A DNA stretch of 5,195 bases from contig CALGXU010000080.1 in NCBI GenBank assembly GCA_937935205.1, positions 1-5,195 of the forward strand, given 5' to 3'. The position numbers and the translations under genes were made by a program. The stretch is from an uncultured Rothia sp. (GTDB taxonomy: Bacteria > Actinomycetota > Actinomycetes > Actinomycetales > Micrococcaceae). Below the pieces are notes generated by a model. It searched no databases, was not told the DNA's origin, and was given only the letters and a program-made list of their open reading frames with translations. Positions 1 to 5,195 of the stretch are shown piece by piece (position 1 is the first letter of the stretch; the number at the start of each line of letters is the position of its first letter).

Positions 1-12
1 TATAGCCCAGAA

Positions 13-64
13 TGCATCAATACCCCGTATATGCAATTCAAGGCATATACGGGGTATTGATGCA
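13..64 (-). terminator. Long perfect hairpin downstream of the flavoprotein gene
   Basis: Two perfectly complementary 22-base arms (13-34 and 43-64) enclose an 8-base loop (AATTCAAG). The hairpin lies 40 bases past the stop codon of the acyl-CoA-dehydrogenase-like gene, where a transcript end is expected. Neither direction has a run of Us after the stem: minus-strand transcripts continue as TTCTGGGC and plus-strand transcripts as AAGAGCG. It is therefore not a textbook intrinsic terminator, although U-poor hairpin terminators are known in actinobacteria. The arms are longer than usual for a terminator. It could also act as a bidirectional terminator, protect the mRNA 3' end, or be a small dispersed repeat. 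Confidence 0.6.
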
Positions 65-104
65 AAGAGCGAATAAAAACACTCGCTATACGCAGCTCAT
101 GAGC

Positions 105-1190
105 TTAGAGAGCGTCACGCAGGTTATCCAGGTGATCGTAACGTGCCAGCTCGTAGCGCAGGTGACCCTCAGTCGGGGACTGAACCGGCAGGAACGTCGC
201 CTCACGCACACGACGAGCAGTCGGGGACTCAGCCACGTAACCGGCGCCTCCAACAACCTGCAGCTCAAAGTGAGTAGCAATGGTTGCAAAGTGCGAAACG
301 CCCAGGCGCAGGCTCAGCAGGTCACGACGCTCAGCACGCTCCGGCTCAGAGGCCAGGCGAACCAGTTCCTCACGCAGGCTCTGGTACTCCTCCAGGATCA
401 GCGGGAATTCGGGGCGGAAGATGCCCTTCGACACGTCCAGGTGCTTAGCAGCTTCCTGCAGAGCACCGGCGGCAAGACCCAGGCAGAACGAGGACTGAAC
501 CAGCAGGAACGGTGCGGTCACATCGCGCAGGAACGCCTCAATGTTGTCGCTGAGAATGTCCTCGCTCGGAACGAAAACGTCCTCGAACTTCAGGGTGCCG
601 GACTCGGTACCGTTCAGCGCCAGCAGGTTGCGGTGGTAGGTAACGCTCAGGCCCTCAACGTCCTGGCGGACCGTCACGATGTAGCGGTCCGGGTGACCCT
701 CGGGGGCGTTCTGAACAGCCACCGGAAGAACGATCACGCCGCCCGGGTACAGGTTCGACGCCCACGACACAGAACCGTTCAGCTTCAGACCGCCCTCAAC
801 GAGGGTGCCCTCCACCTTGATCGGTGCCAGGCCCGAAGCTTCCTTGTACGCTGCCGCCATAGCGGTGGTGCCGCTGACGGTTGCGTCCGCCAGACCGGCG
901 GGCAGTTCGCGACCCGTCGCGTCAAAGAACGCGATGGTGGAGCGGTGAGCCCACAGGGAGAACGCGGTGGAGGCGTCCTCGGTAGCGAGGTCGAAAGCCA
1001 CCGAAACCTGGGGGACCAGGGAACCGCCGTCGCGACCCAGGGTAATCAGGCCGTCCTTAGCGATTTCGCGCAGGTTTTCGAAGGGGGAACGCTCGCCGCG
1101 GTCAACAGCATCTGCGTGGGTTCGGGCGAGGGCGAGCACCTGCTCGCGCTGGGGGTAGTCGTAGAGGGGTTCGAGGGTGAACTCAGACAT
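105..1190 (-). CDS. Acyl-CoA-dehydrogenase-fold flavoprotein lacking the canonical catalytic Glu
   Basis: This 361-residue protein has the three-part acyl-CoA dehydrogenase fold: an N-terminal helical domain (about 15-95), a middle beta domain (about 108-205, with W143 in SWASN where the family places its FAD-contacting Trp) and a C-terminal helical domain (about 225-355, with GGAGY at 314-318 and RRVREA at 326-331). It is slightly shorter than the usual 380-400 residues. Aligned without gaps from the RD/RE motif to the conserved Arg (R345 here), the position of the MCAD-type catalytic Glu is S338, inside VQSPTEG. Simple acyl-CoA dehydrogenation is therefore doubtful. A flavin monooxygenase or another side branch of the superfamily is possible, and the substrate is unknown. 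The ATG at 1190 has AGGAGA six bases upstream (1197-1202). It follows the DUF4242 gene by 30 bases, so the two are probably co-transcribed. Confidence 0.88.
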   Translation of the reverse strand: MSEFTLEPLYDYPQREQVLALARTHADAVDRGERSPFENLREIAKDGLITLGRDGGSLVPQVSVAFDLATEDASTAFSLWAHRSTIAFFDATGRELPAGLADATVSGTTAMAAAYKEASGLAPIKVEGTLVEGGLKLNGSVSWASNLYPGGVIVLPVAVQNAPEGHPDRYIVTVRQDVEGLSVTYHRNLLALNGTESGTLKFEDVFVPSEDILSDNIEAFLRDVTAPFLLVQSSFCLGLAAGALQEAAKHLDVSKGIFRPEFPLILEEYQSLREELVRLASEPERAERRDLLSLRLGVSHFATIATHFELQVVGGAGYVAESPTARRVREATFLPVQSPTEGHLRYELARYDHLDNLRDAL

Positions 1191-1220
1191 GGGGTTTCTC
1201 CTAAGCGGGGAGCATCGCGT

Positions 1221-1745
1221 CTATGCGTGCAGCTTGAACAGTCGGTCGATGGGGGTGCTGACGGCCTTACGGGCGCGAACAACAGCTTCTTCGTCGGGTG
1301 CGTCGTAGAAGCAGAGGCACTTTGCGGTGTCTTCGCGAACGTAGGTGCGCAGGAAGGAAACCTCGGGTACTTCAGCGTACTTGGGGGCGTTTGCCTTCTT
1401 GCGGGTCAGGTACTGTTCCATGGTGATTTCTGCGGGGATGTCCCACTCAACCAGGTAGTCTGCGTCCTTCTTGAGCTTCTTGATGTCTTCGAGCTCTGCG
1501 CCGACCAGGCGGACTGCGTCGGGGCCTGCGACGGATGCGCGCTCACCGATTGCTGCGGCGAGGTCGGGGCCGAATGCGGTGTTCTCGGATTCGACGATGA
1601 CGAAGACGATCTTGTGGTCTGCGGAGACCTGGGTTTCGATGAGCTCGGCGCCGTTGGTCAGGGACGAGTTGACGGTTTCGATGAGTGCGGTTGCTTCGTC
1701 CTTGGACGGCTGTGCGGGGGTCAGTTCTACCAGATAAAGTGCCAT
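1221..1745 (-). CDS. Tandem DUF4242 (SCO4226-like) protein
   Basis: The 174-residue soluble protein has no signal peptide or membrane segment. Residues 97-172 match the DUF4242 pattern by eye: a YLVEWDIP start, a middle helix, then KCLCFYDAPDEEAV (142-155) and a closing STPIDRLFKL (163-172), like the family's K-x-x-C-x-Y-x-APDEEA and P-x-D-R-I motifs. The N-terminal half (about 3-84) opens with YLVEL and has a similar beta-alpha-beta rhythm, so it looks like a diverged second copy. DUF4242 includes the small nickel-binding Streptomyces protein SCO4226; metal binding here is not shown. The ATG at 1745 is supported by GAGGAG six bases upstream (1752-1757). It is the first gene of an operon with the flavoprotein downstream, which suggests a partner or accessory role. 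The catalytic role is unknown. Confidence 0.82.
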   Translation of the reverse strand: MALYLVELTPAQPSKDEATALIETVNSSLTNGAELIETQVSADHKIVFVIVESENTAFGPDLAAAIGERASVAGPDAVRLVGAELEDIKKLKKDADYLVEWDIPAEITMEQYLTRKKANAPKYAEVPEVSFLRTYVREDTAKCLCFYDAPDEEAVVRARKAVSTPIDRLFKLHA

Positions 1746-1811
1746 GTTTTTCTCCTCGGCTAAGGGTTGGTGGGTCGTGTCGGAAGGGGTTTTCCGGCTC
1801 GTTCTGAATTC

Positions 1812-1840
1812 ACCTTAGACCTGTGGTTGAAGACTGTCTA
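1812..1840 (-). promoter_or_regulatory. Probable promoter of the DUF4242-flavoprotein operon
   Basis: On the minus strand, TAGACA (1835-1840; five of six matches to TTGACA) is followed by a 17-base spacer and TAAGGT (1812-1817), which fits the actinobacterial TAnnnT -10 pattern. Transcription would start near 1805 and give a leader of about 60 bases before the ATG at 1745. The -35 overlaps a short palindrome, AGACTGTCT (1831-1839), which could be an operator but is short enough to arise by chance. Confidence 0.5.
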
Positions 1841-1965
1841 ATAGATTTCTGTTCGTGGCTTAATGCGTCCTTTTTGACCCTGTGTTTCGTCATGTGTGTT
1901 CACGCGGAGACATAAATCGTCACAGTTCGGTGCATTGGAACCTGCCTACGACCGCAGAATTTTCG

Positions 1966-1985
1966 TGCGGGTTATCGGACCCGCA
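1966..1985 (-). terminator. Possible weak terminator after the Fic gene
   Basis: Seven-base perfect arms (TGCGGGT at 1966-1972, ACCCGCA at 1979-1985) with a six-base loop begin eight bases past the Fic stop codon (1993-1995). The minus-strand sequence after it is CGAAAATTCTG, so there is no U-tract. It is the only clear stem between the Fic gene and the next promoter. The DUF4242 operon appears to have its own promoter, which makes a transcript end here reasonable but unproven. Confidence 0.35.
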
Positions 1986-1992
1986 GGCGCAT

Positions 1993-3183
1993 CTATCCGC
2001 GCCGTCCTGCGCGTGCCGCAAAGTCATCGAGGGCACGGTTGAGGGCGGGGACAGTCCATACTTTTTGCCCCTGAATTTTGACGCGTTCTTCACGCAGAAT
2101 CTGCAACTCCACCATGCGGTTGAGGAGGCGATACACACTAGCTCGGGACCCCTGCGTGTGCTCCTCCACCATGTGTGCGGTGAAGGCGGGCTCGGTGCAA
2201 CACAGGTCGGTGAGGGAACGCAGGAGAGGGGTTTTACGCTGGGTAGTGGCTAGTATCTGCTGTTGTAGATTCTCAATGTCTTGCGCCAGGATTTCTGCGT
2301 TGGTGATTGCCTTCTGTGCGGCGTCGATGAAGAGCTCGATGATGGGTTCGGCATCGCCTGCCCGGTAGTCGGTGAGCGCCTGAATGTACCCTTCGGTATC
2401 GTGCAGTAGCCCGGAGGAGACGGGCAGAATCACGTGGCGGGTGACGCCTCGGGCGAGCAGGAGCGCGGAGATGAGGGCTCGCCCGGTTCGGCCGTTGCCG
2501 TCGGTGAAGGGATGGATCGTTTCAAATTGGGCGTGCGCGATAGCCGCCTGCGCGAGGGGGTCAATATCGCGGCGATTCATGAAGGCTACAAGGTCTTCGA
2601 GGGCGGCGGGAACCCTCTCGTGATGCGGTGCCACATAGTCGGCGGTTACCGGCGAATCGCCCTTAATCCACACCCACTGGGTGCGGAGCACGCCGGAATC
2701 CTGCTGCAGGCCGCGGGTCAGTTCGCGGTGCATCGCGAGGATGTTATCGACGCTAATGTTTTCTGCGGTGTTCAGGGCTGCACGCATGGCGTGAACGTTG
2801 CGTGCCACCAGCTCGGCGTTAACGCCGACCTTCGACCCGCTTGCACCCAGGACAGCCAGTGAGAGCCTGCGCGCGCTAACGGTGAGGTTTTCAATCTGCG
2901 AGCTGGAGGCGGATTCGCCGCGCAGAAGAACCGCGGAGAAGGGGATGCCGCCGATGTGGTGGAGCCGCTCATCGAAGCGGGTCATTGCGGTGGCGTTCTC
3001 TTGGAGGCGCGCTCGCAGTGCGGGGCTGAGTTCGACGTTGAGTGCGGCAATGGAGGCGGGCACGGCGCTGGAGAAGGTGCCGGAGTTGCGGCGCGTTGCG
3101 CGTCGGGAGGCGAGGGCGTCCCGGTGGACCCAGGGGTTTTGCGGCTCCCATTCGAGGGCGGGCCAGGTGATGGCTGAGGGCAT
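1993..3183 (-). CDS. Fic-family AMP-transferase, class II type, with C-terminal winged helix
   Basis: This 396-residue soluble protein carries the complete Fic active-site motif HPFTDGNGRTGR (224-235; catalytic H224, Mg-binding D228, phosphate-binding GNGR). Fic enzymes usually transfer AMP from ATP to a Ser, Thr or Tyr hydroxyl of a target protein. A Fic_N domain (about 35-120) contains the inhibitory motif S94-xxx-E98-N99, of the (S/T)xxxE(G/N) form. In class II Fic proteins the Glu blocks productive ATP binding, so no separate antitoxin is needed, and none is seen beside it. The target-docking flap is around 163-186. Residues about 330-392 (AHMVEE, then RASVYRLLNRMVELQIL) resemble a winged helix and could bind DNA. 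The ATG at 3183 follows AGGAGG (3188-3193) by four bases. The promoter region holds an elaborate palindrome cluster. The target is unknown. Confidence 0.93.
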   Translation of the reverse strand: MPSAITWPALEWEPQNPWVHRDALASRRATRRNSGTFSSAVPASIAALNVELSPALRARLQENATAMTRFDERLHHIGGIPFSAVLLRGESASSSQIENLTVSARRLSLAVLGASGSKVGVNAELVARNVHAMRAALNTAENISVDNILAMHRELTRGLQQDSGVLRTQWVWIKGDSPVTADYVAPHHERVPAALEDLVAFMNRRDIDPLAQAAIAHAQFETIHPFTDGNGRTGRALISALLLARGVTRHVILPVSSGLLHDTEGYIQALTDYRAGDAEPIIELFIDAAQKAITNAEILAQDIENLQQQILATTQRKTPLLRSLTDLCCTEPAFTAHMVEEHTQGSRASVYRLLNRMVELQILREERVKIQGQKVWTVPALNRALDDFAARAGRRG

Positions 3184-3240
3184 GGTTCCTCCTACTGGGT
3201 GTCGTCTTGCTGGTTGTGCTTTTTTGGGGGTCTTAAGCAG

Positions 3241-3317
3241 GTCTTAATAAGACAATACACTTCGATTTTCTTATTAAGGCGCTTAATAAGAAAATCCGCG
3301 CGGATTGTCTCATTAAG
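3241..3317. repeat. Concentric dyad of four CTTAWTAAG palindromes (probable operator array)
   Basis: Four copies of a near-palindromic 9-mer lie in 75 bases: CTTAATAAG at 3243-3251, CTTATTAAG at 3270-3278, CTTAATAAG at 3282-3290 and CTCATTAAG at 3309-3317. The first sits in the perfect palindrome GTCTTAATAAGAC (3241-3253). The middle two form a perfect 15-base inverted repeat (3264-3278 with 3282-3296). The outer two pair over 13 of 14 bases (3243-3256 with 3304-3317). Both inverted repeats share the same centre, base 3280. A further perfect palindrome, AATCCGCGCGGATT, occupies 3293-3306, and a shortened CTTAAG lies at 3232-3237. The array overlaps the predicted Fic promoter, as expected for cooperative binding of a dimeric repressor. 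Confidence 0.75.
3283..3311 (-). promoter_or_regulatory. Probable promoter of the Fic gene
   Basis: On the minus strand, GAGACA (3306-3311) is followed by 17 bases and TATTAA (3283-3288), each matching four of six consensus bases. The -10 lies inside the third CTTAWTAAG copy and the -35 overlaps the fourth, so a protein bound there would block RNA polymerase. Transcription would begin near 3276, giving a leader of about 90 bases that contains the first palindrome (3241-3253). The AT-rich repeats offer other -10 candidates, such as TATTGT on the minus strand near 3251-3256, so the exact start is uncertain. Confidence 0.42.
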
Positions 3318-3350
3318 GAAAACGCCCCGAACTGCCGGAGCGTACAGCAA

Positions 3351-3388
3351 GGGCCCCGAACCCTTGGTAATTCAAGGATTCGGGGCCT
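3351..3388 (-). terminator. Terminator of the peptide transporter gene
   Basis: A 15-base stem with one mismatch (3352-3366 with 3373-3387) and a six-base loop contains GGCCCCGAA opposite TTCGGGGCC, with a further G-U pair at 3351/3388. It lies 77 bases past the transporter stop codon. The minus-strand sequence after the stem is CTTGCTGTAC, so the U-tract is weak. A second GCCCCGAAC at 3324-3332 repeats the arm sequence at 3353-3361 and could compete for pairing. The stem separates the transporter from the Fic promoter region. Confidence 0.7.
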
Positions 3389-3464
3389 CTAGCCTATATG
3401 CGCCCGCCTACACGCTCACGTCGCCCAAAACAGCGAGTCAGCAGTGCAGGCAACACCTTTGCGG

Positions 3465-4925
3465 TTACTTAACGCCGCGCATCATCTTCTGGACCGGCTT
3501 GTGCACCAGGAACAGCAGCACACCGGTCGCGATGGTGATAATACCCATCCACGTGAAGTAGGGAACCTCAGTTTCCATGCTGTAGAACTGAGCCAGCCAA
3601 CCCGACAGCACGGTACCCATTGCCACGGAGGTGAAGTACAGCGCCATCATGTTCACGCGGTGCGCCTTCGGTGCGAGCTTGGTCGCCAGCGAAATACCCA
3701 CCGGGGAAATAATCAGCTCAGCGATGGTGCAGACGAACAGGATCAGCACAATCCAGCCGACGTTCACGCTCTGAACGCCCGCCTGAGCGAGGAAAATCCA
3801 GAACGCAAGGCCAATAATAATCAGCGCTGCGGAGAACTTCACGGTGGTCACCGGCTGACGCTCACCCCACTTGGTCCACAGGGCGGAGAACATCATGCCG
3901 AAGATAATGATGAAGATCGGGTTGATGGAGTTGACCAGGTTCGGGCTCAGATCCATACCCAGAATGTGCCAGTTAAGACGCTCATCCGAGTACACTGCCA
4001 TCACGGTGAACTGCTGCTGGTACAGTGCCCAGAACACGGCGTTTGCAATCCACAGGGGGATGAACGCGGTGACGCGGGAACGCTCATCAGCGGTGACATC
4101 CTTAGCGGTCAGCATCTGTACGAACAGGGCGATAGCACCGATGAAGATGAAGCCCATGACCCAGTTCTTGAGGTTGCTTGCGGTCATCAGGCCGGTCGCC
4201 ATCAGAATACCGAGAACGACTACGATACCGACCAGTGCCAGGAAGAAGTTGCGCTTCTGTGCGCTGGTGAAGGGGGTGCCCACGTGGTGTACGGAGGCGG
4301 GCAGGTTCTTGCGGGTCAGCGAGTACTGGATTAGGCCTGCAGCCATACCGACAGCGGCCAGGGCGAAGCCGAGGTGGAAACCGCCGGTGTGCCAGCCCCA
4401 ACCGGTCAGGATCGGGCCAATCAGTGCGCCGGTGTTCACACCGATGTAGAAGATGGTGAAGCCTGCGTCGCGGCGGTGGTCGTTGTCCGAGTAGAGGGAG
4501 CCGACGAGCACGGAGGCGTTACTCTTCAGGCCACCGGAACCGATAGCGACCAGCAGCAGACCAATCACCACACCCGGAATGCCGGGGATGAGGGAGAGGG
4601 AGATGTGACCCGCCATAATGCCGATAGCGGAGTAGAAGAGGGTGCGCTCGGGGCCGAGGAGGCGGTCACCGAGGATACCGCCGAGGATTGCCATGAGGTA
4701 AACGACTGCACCGTACGCGCCGATTACGCCGGTGGCGAGGGTCTGGTCGAGGCCCAGGCCGCCCTTGTCGGCGGTGTAGTACAGGTAGTAGATCATGATG
4801 CCCTGCATGCCGTAGAAGGAGAAGCGCTCCCACATTTCTACGGTGAACAGGTTCGCGAGCATGCGCGGGTGGCCGAAGAAGGTCTTGGTTTCCTTAGGTT
4901 CGGCACCTGTGATGGTGTGAGACAT
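3465..4925 (-). CDS. Proton-coupled di/tripeptide transporter (POT/PTR2 family, MFS)
   Basis: This 486-residue integral membrane protein imports di- and tripeptides using the proton gradient. The family proton-coupling motif ExxERFxYY appears as EMWERFSFY (30-38; E30, E33, R34). GGILGDRLLG (82-91) and the FYxxxNxG signature as FYIGVNTG (159-166) follow. K134 stands in GGLKSN, where the family usually has KPN, and E403 in ELIISPVG (403-410) is the conserved TM10 Glu. About 14 hydrophobic segments are visible, roughly 23-50, 63-88, 96-115, 117-140, 155-175, 181-204, 225-245, 255-273, 287-309, 331-353, 361-380, 389-415, 424-447 and 454-475. This matches bacterial POTs with two extra central helices, and the length is typical. 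The ATG at 4925 lacks a clear Shine-Dalgarno (only AAAAGA nearby), but FFGHPR at 16-21 fits the expected family N-terminus. It appears monocistronic. Substrate preference cannot be read from the sequence. Confidence 0.95.
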   Translation of the reverse strand: MSHTITGAEPKETKTFFGHPRMLANLFTVEMWERFSFYGMQGIMIYYLYYTADKGGLGLDQTLATGVIGAYGAVVYLMAILGGILGDRLLGPERTLFYSAIGIMAGHISLSLIPGIPGVVIGLLLVAIGSGGLKSNASVLVGSLYSDNDHRRDAGFTIFYIGVNTGALIGPILTGWGWHTGGFHLGFALAAVGMAAGLIQYSLTRKNLPASVHHVGTPFTSAQKRNFFLALVGIVVVLGILMATGLMTASNLKNWVMGFIFIGAIALFVQMLTAKDVTADERSRVTAFIPLWIANAVFWALYQQQFTVMAVYSDERLNWHILGMDLSPNLVNSINPIFIIIFGMMFSALWTKWGERQPVTTVKFSAALIIIGLAFWIFLAQAGVQSVNVGWIVLILFVCTIAELIISPVGISLATKLAPKAHRVNMMALYFTSVAMGTVLSGWLAQFYSMETEVPYFTWMGIITIATGVLLFLVHKPVQKMMRGVK

Positions 4926-4978
4926 GGTGGAAAATCTTTTCTGTGTCAGCCGGGGGTTCTGTGTGACCCGGGCAATAT

Positions 4979-4996
4979 AGGTATAAGTCTATACCT
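4979..4996. promoter_or_regulatory. 18-bp palindrome, candidate operator of the transporter gene
   Basis: AGGTATA (4979-4985) and TATACCT (4990-4996) form perfect seven-base arms around a four-base centre. The site lies just downstream of the predicted transcription start, a usual repressor position, and about 53 bases before the transporter ATG. Size and symmetry suit a GntR- or TetR-type dimer, but the regulator cannot be named from the sequence. Confidence 0.45.
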
Positions 4997-4998
4997 TC

Positions 4999-5096
4999 AG
5001 TGGTGCATATGTATACATGGTGCGCGCCTGTATTTCAAAGAATAAACCATCAATTAGTGCATGAAAAACCATTTCGATTTTTTCGTATGCACCACT
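4999..5096. repeat. 11-bp inverted repeat flanking the transporter promoter
   Basis: AGTGGTGCATA (4999-5009) recurs in perfect inverted form as TATGCACCACT (5086-5096), with 76 bases between that contain the predicted promoter. Related copies of the TGGTGCAT core lie at 5018-5025 (TGGTGCGC) and 5055-5062 (TAGTGCAT). A perfect 10-base palindrome, ATGTATACAT (5009-5018), covers the -10. The arrangement suggests paired operator half-sites on both sides of the promoter, though no binding protein can be assigned. Confidence 0.45.
5010..5038 (-). promoter_or_regulatory. Probable promoter of the transporter gene
   Basis: On the minus strand, TTGAAA (5033-5038; five of six matches to TTGACA) is followed by 17 bases and TATACA (5010-5015; four of six). 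Transcription would start near 5003, giving a leader of about 78 bases. The AGGTATA palindrome (4979-4996) falls in the early transcribed region. Confidence 0.55.
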
Positions 5097-5172
5097 TCCG
5101 AATCTCACAACCCCCCAAATACCGGGCTAGATGCGCCACACACCCCCAACGCGATAGAGTGGAACCACAACT

Positions 5173-5195
5173 ATGCCCACCCGGCACCCCGTCGT
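5173..5195 (+). CDS. Possible start of a divergent gene, cut by the window edge
   Basis: An ATG at 5173 opens a frame (M-P-T-R-H-P-V) that runs off the window. An in-frame TAG at 5155-5157 lies upstream, so this is the first possible ATG of that frame. TAGAGT (5155-5160) could be a -10, which would make the transcript nearly leaderless, but no good -35 or Shine-Dalgarno is present. Seven codons are too few to identify any family. A minus-strand gene ending at TAG (5127-5129) is an equally untested alternative. Confidence 0.2.

Noticed and set aside
94..105. Perfect 12-bp palindrome AGCTCATGAGCT touching the stop codon of the flavoprotein gene.
   Set aside because: It has no loop and no U-tract, and the adjacent 22-bp hairpin is a far better terminator candidate.
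12..1763. A 583-codon open frame on the plus strand, antisense to both the DUF4242 and flavoprotein genes.
   Set aside because: It spans two recognisable minus-strand genes, their intergenic gap and the terminal hairpin. It has no ribosome site and shows no family motif. It looks like a codon-bias shadow of GC-rich genes, though its length is notable.
1781..1796. CGGAA-N6-TTCCG inverted repeat in the leader of the DUF4242 operon.
   Set aside because: Five-base arms are likely by chance, and no start site or regulator supports a role.
1837..1845. TCTAATAGA near the DUF4242 operon -35, resembling the CTTAWTAAG sites upstream of the Fic gene.
   Set aside because: It matches too loosely and occurs only once, so shared regulation cannot be claimed.
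1746..1992. Gap between the Fic gene and the DUF4242 gene, checked for a small gene or antitoxin.
   Set aside because: No short frame with a ribosome site is convincing. Only the weak stem and the promoter described are seen.
3444..4334. A long plus-strand open frame antisense to the transporter.
   Set aside because: The reading is rich in His, Gln and Asp with no family pattern, and it lies entirely opposite well-conserved transporter motifs.

Overview
The window comes from a moderately high-GC bacterium. Coding regions are clearly GC-rich and the gaps between genes are AT-rich. Strong AGGAG ribosome sites, -10 hexamers of the TAnnnT kind, hairpin terminators without clear U-tracts and the gene families present suggest an actinobacterium. 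Order Micrococcales fits best; Rothia is a guess from overall composition and cannot be proved from the sequence.

All four complete genes lie on the minus strand, so transcription runs from high to low coordinates in three units. (1) 4925-3465 encodes a proton-coupled oligopeptide transporter (POT/PTR2 family of the MFS). It has a promoter and several inverted repeats upstream (4979-5096) and a hairpin terminator at 3351-3388. (2) 3183-1993 encodes a single-chain, class II-type Fic AMP-transferase with its own inhibitory motif and a C-terminal winged-helix-like domain. It is preceded by an unusually symmetrical cluster of CTTAWTAAG palindromes (3241-3317) that overlaps its best promoter. (3) 1745-105 is a two-gene operon. 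It encodes a tandem DUF4242 (SCO4226-like) protein and an acyl-CoA-dehydrogenase-fold flavoprotein that lacks the usual catalytic glutamate. It ends at a long perfect hairpin (13-64).

The transporter imports di- and tripeptides. The Fic protein would modify a cellular target and may also sense or control its own expression. The flavoprotein and DUF4242 pair probably act together on an unknown substrate. Nothing shows that the three units form one system. No tRNA, rRNA, CRISPR array, insertion sequence or phage gene is visible. The last ~100 bases (5097-5195) hold no gene that can be firmly supported, only a possible plus-strand start at 5173.

The most unusual feature is the concentric dyad in front of the Fic gene: four copies of one 9-bp palindrome at centre spacings 27-12-27, all symmetrical about base 3280.
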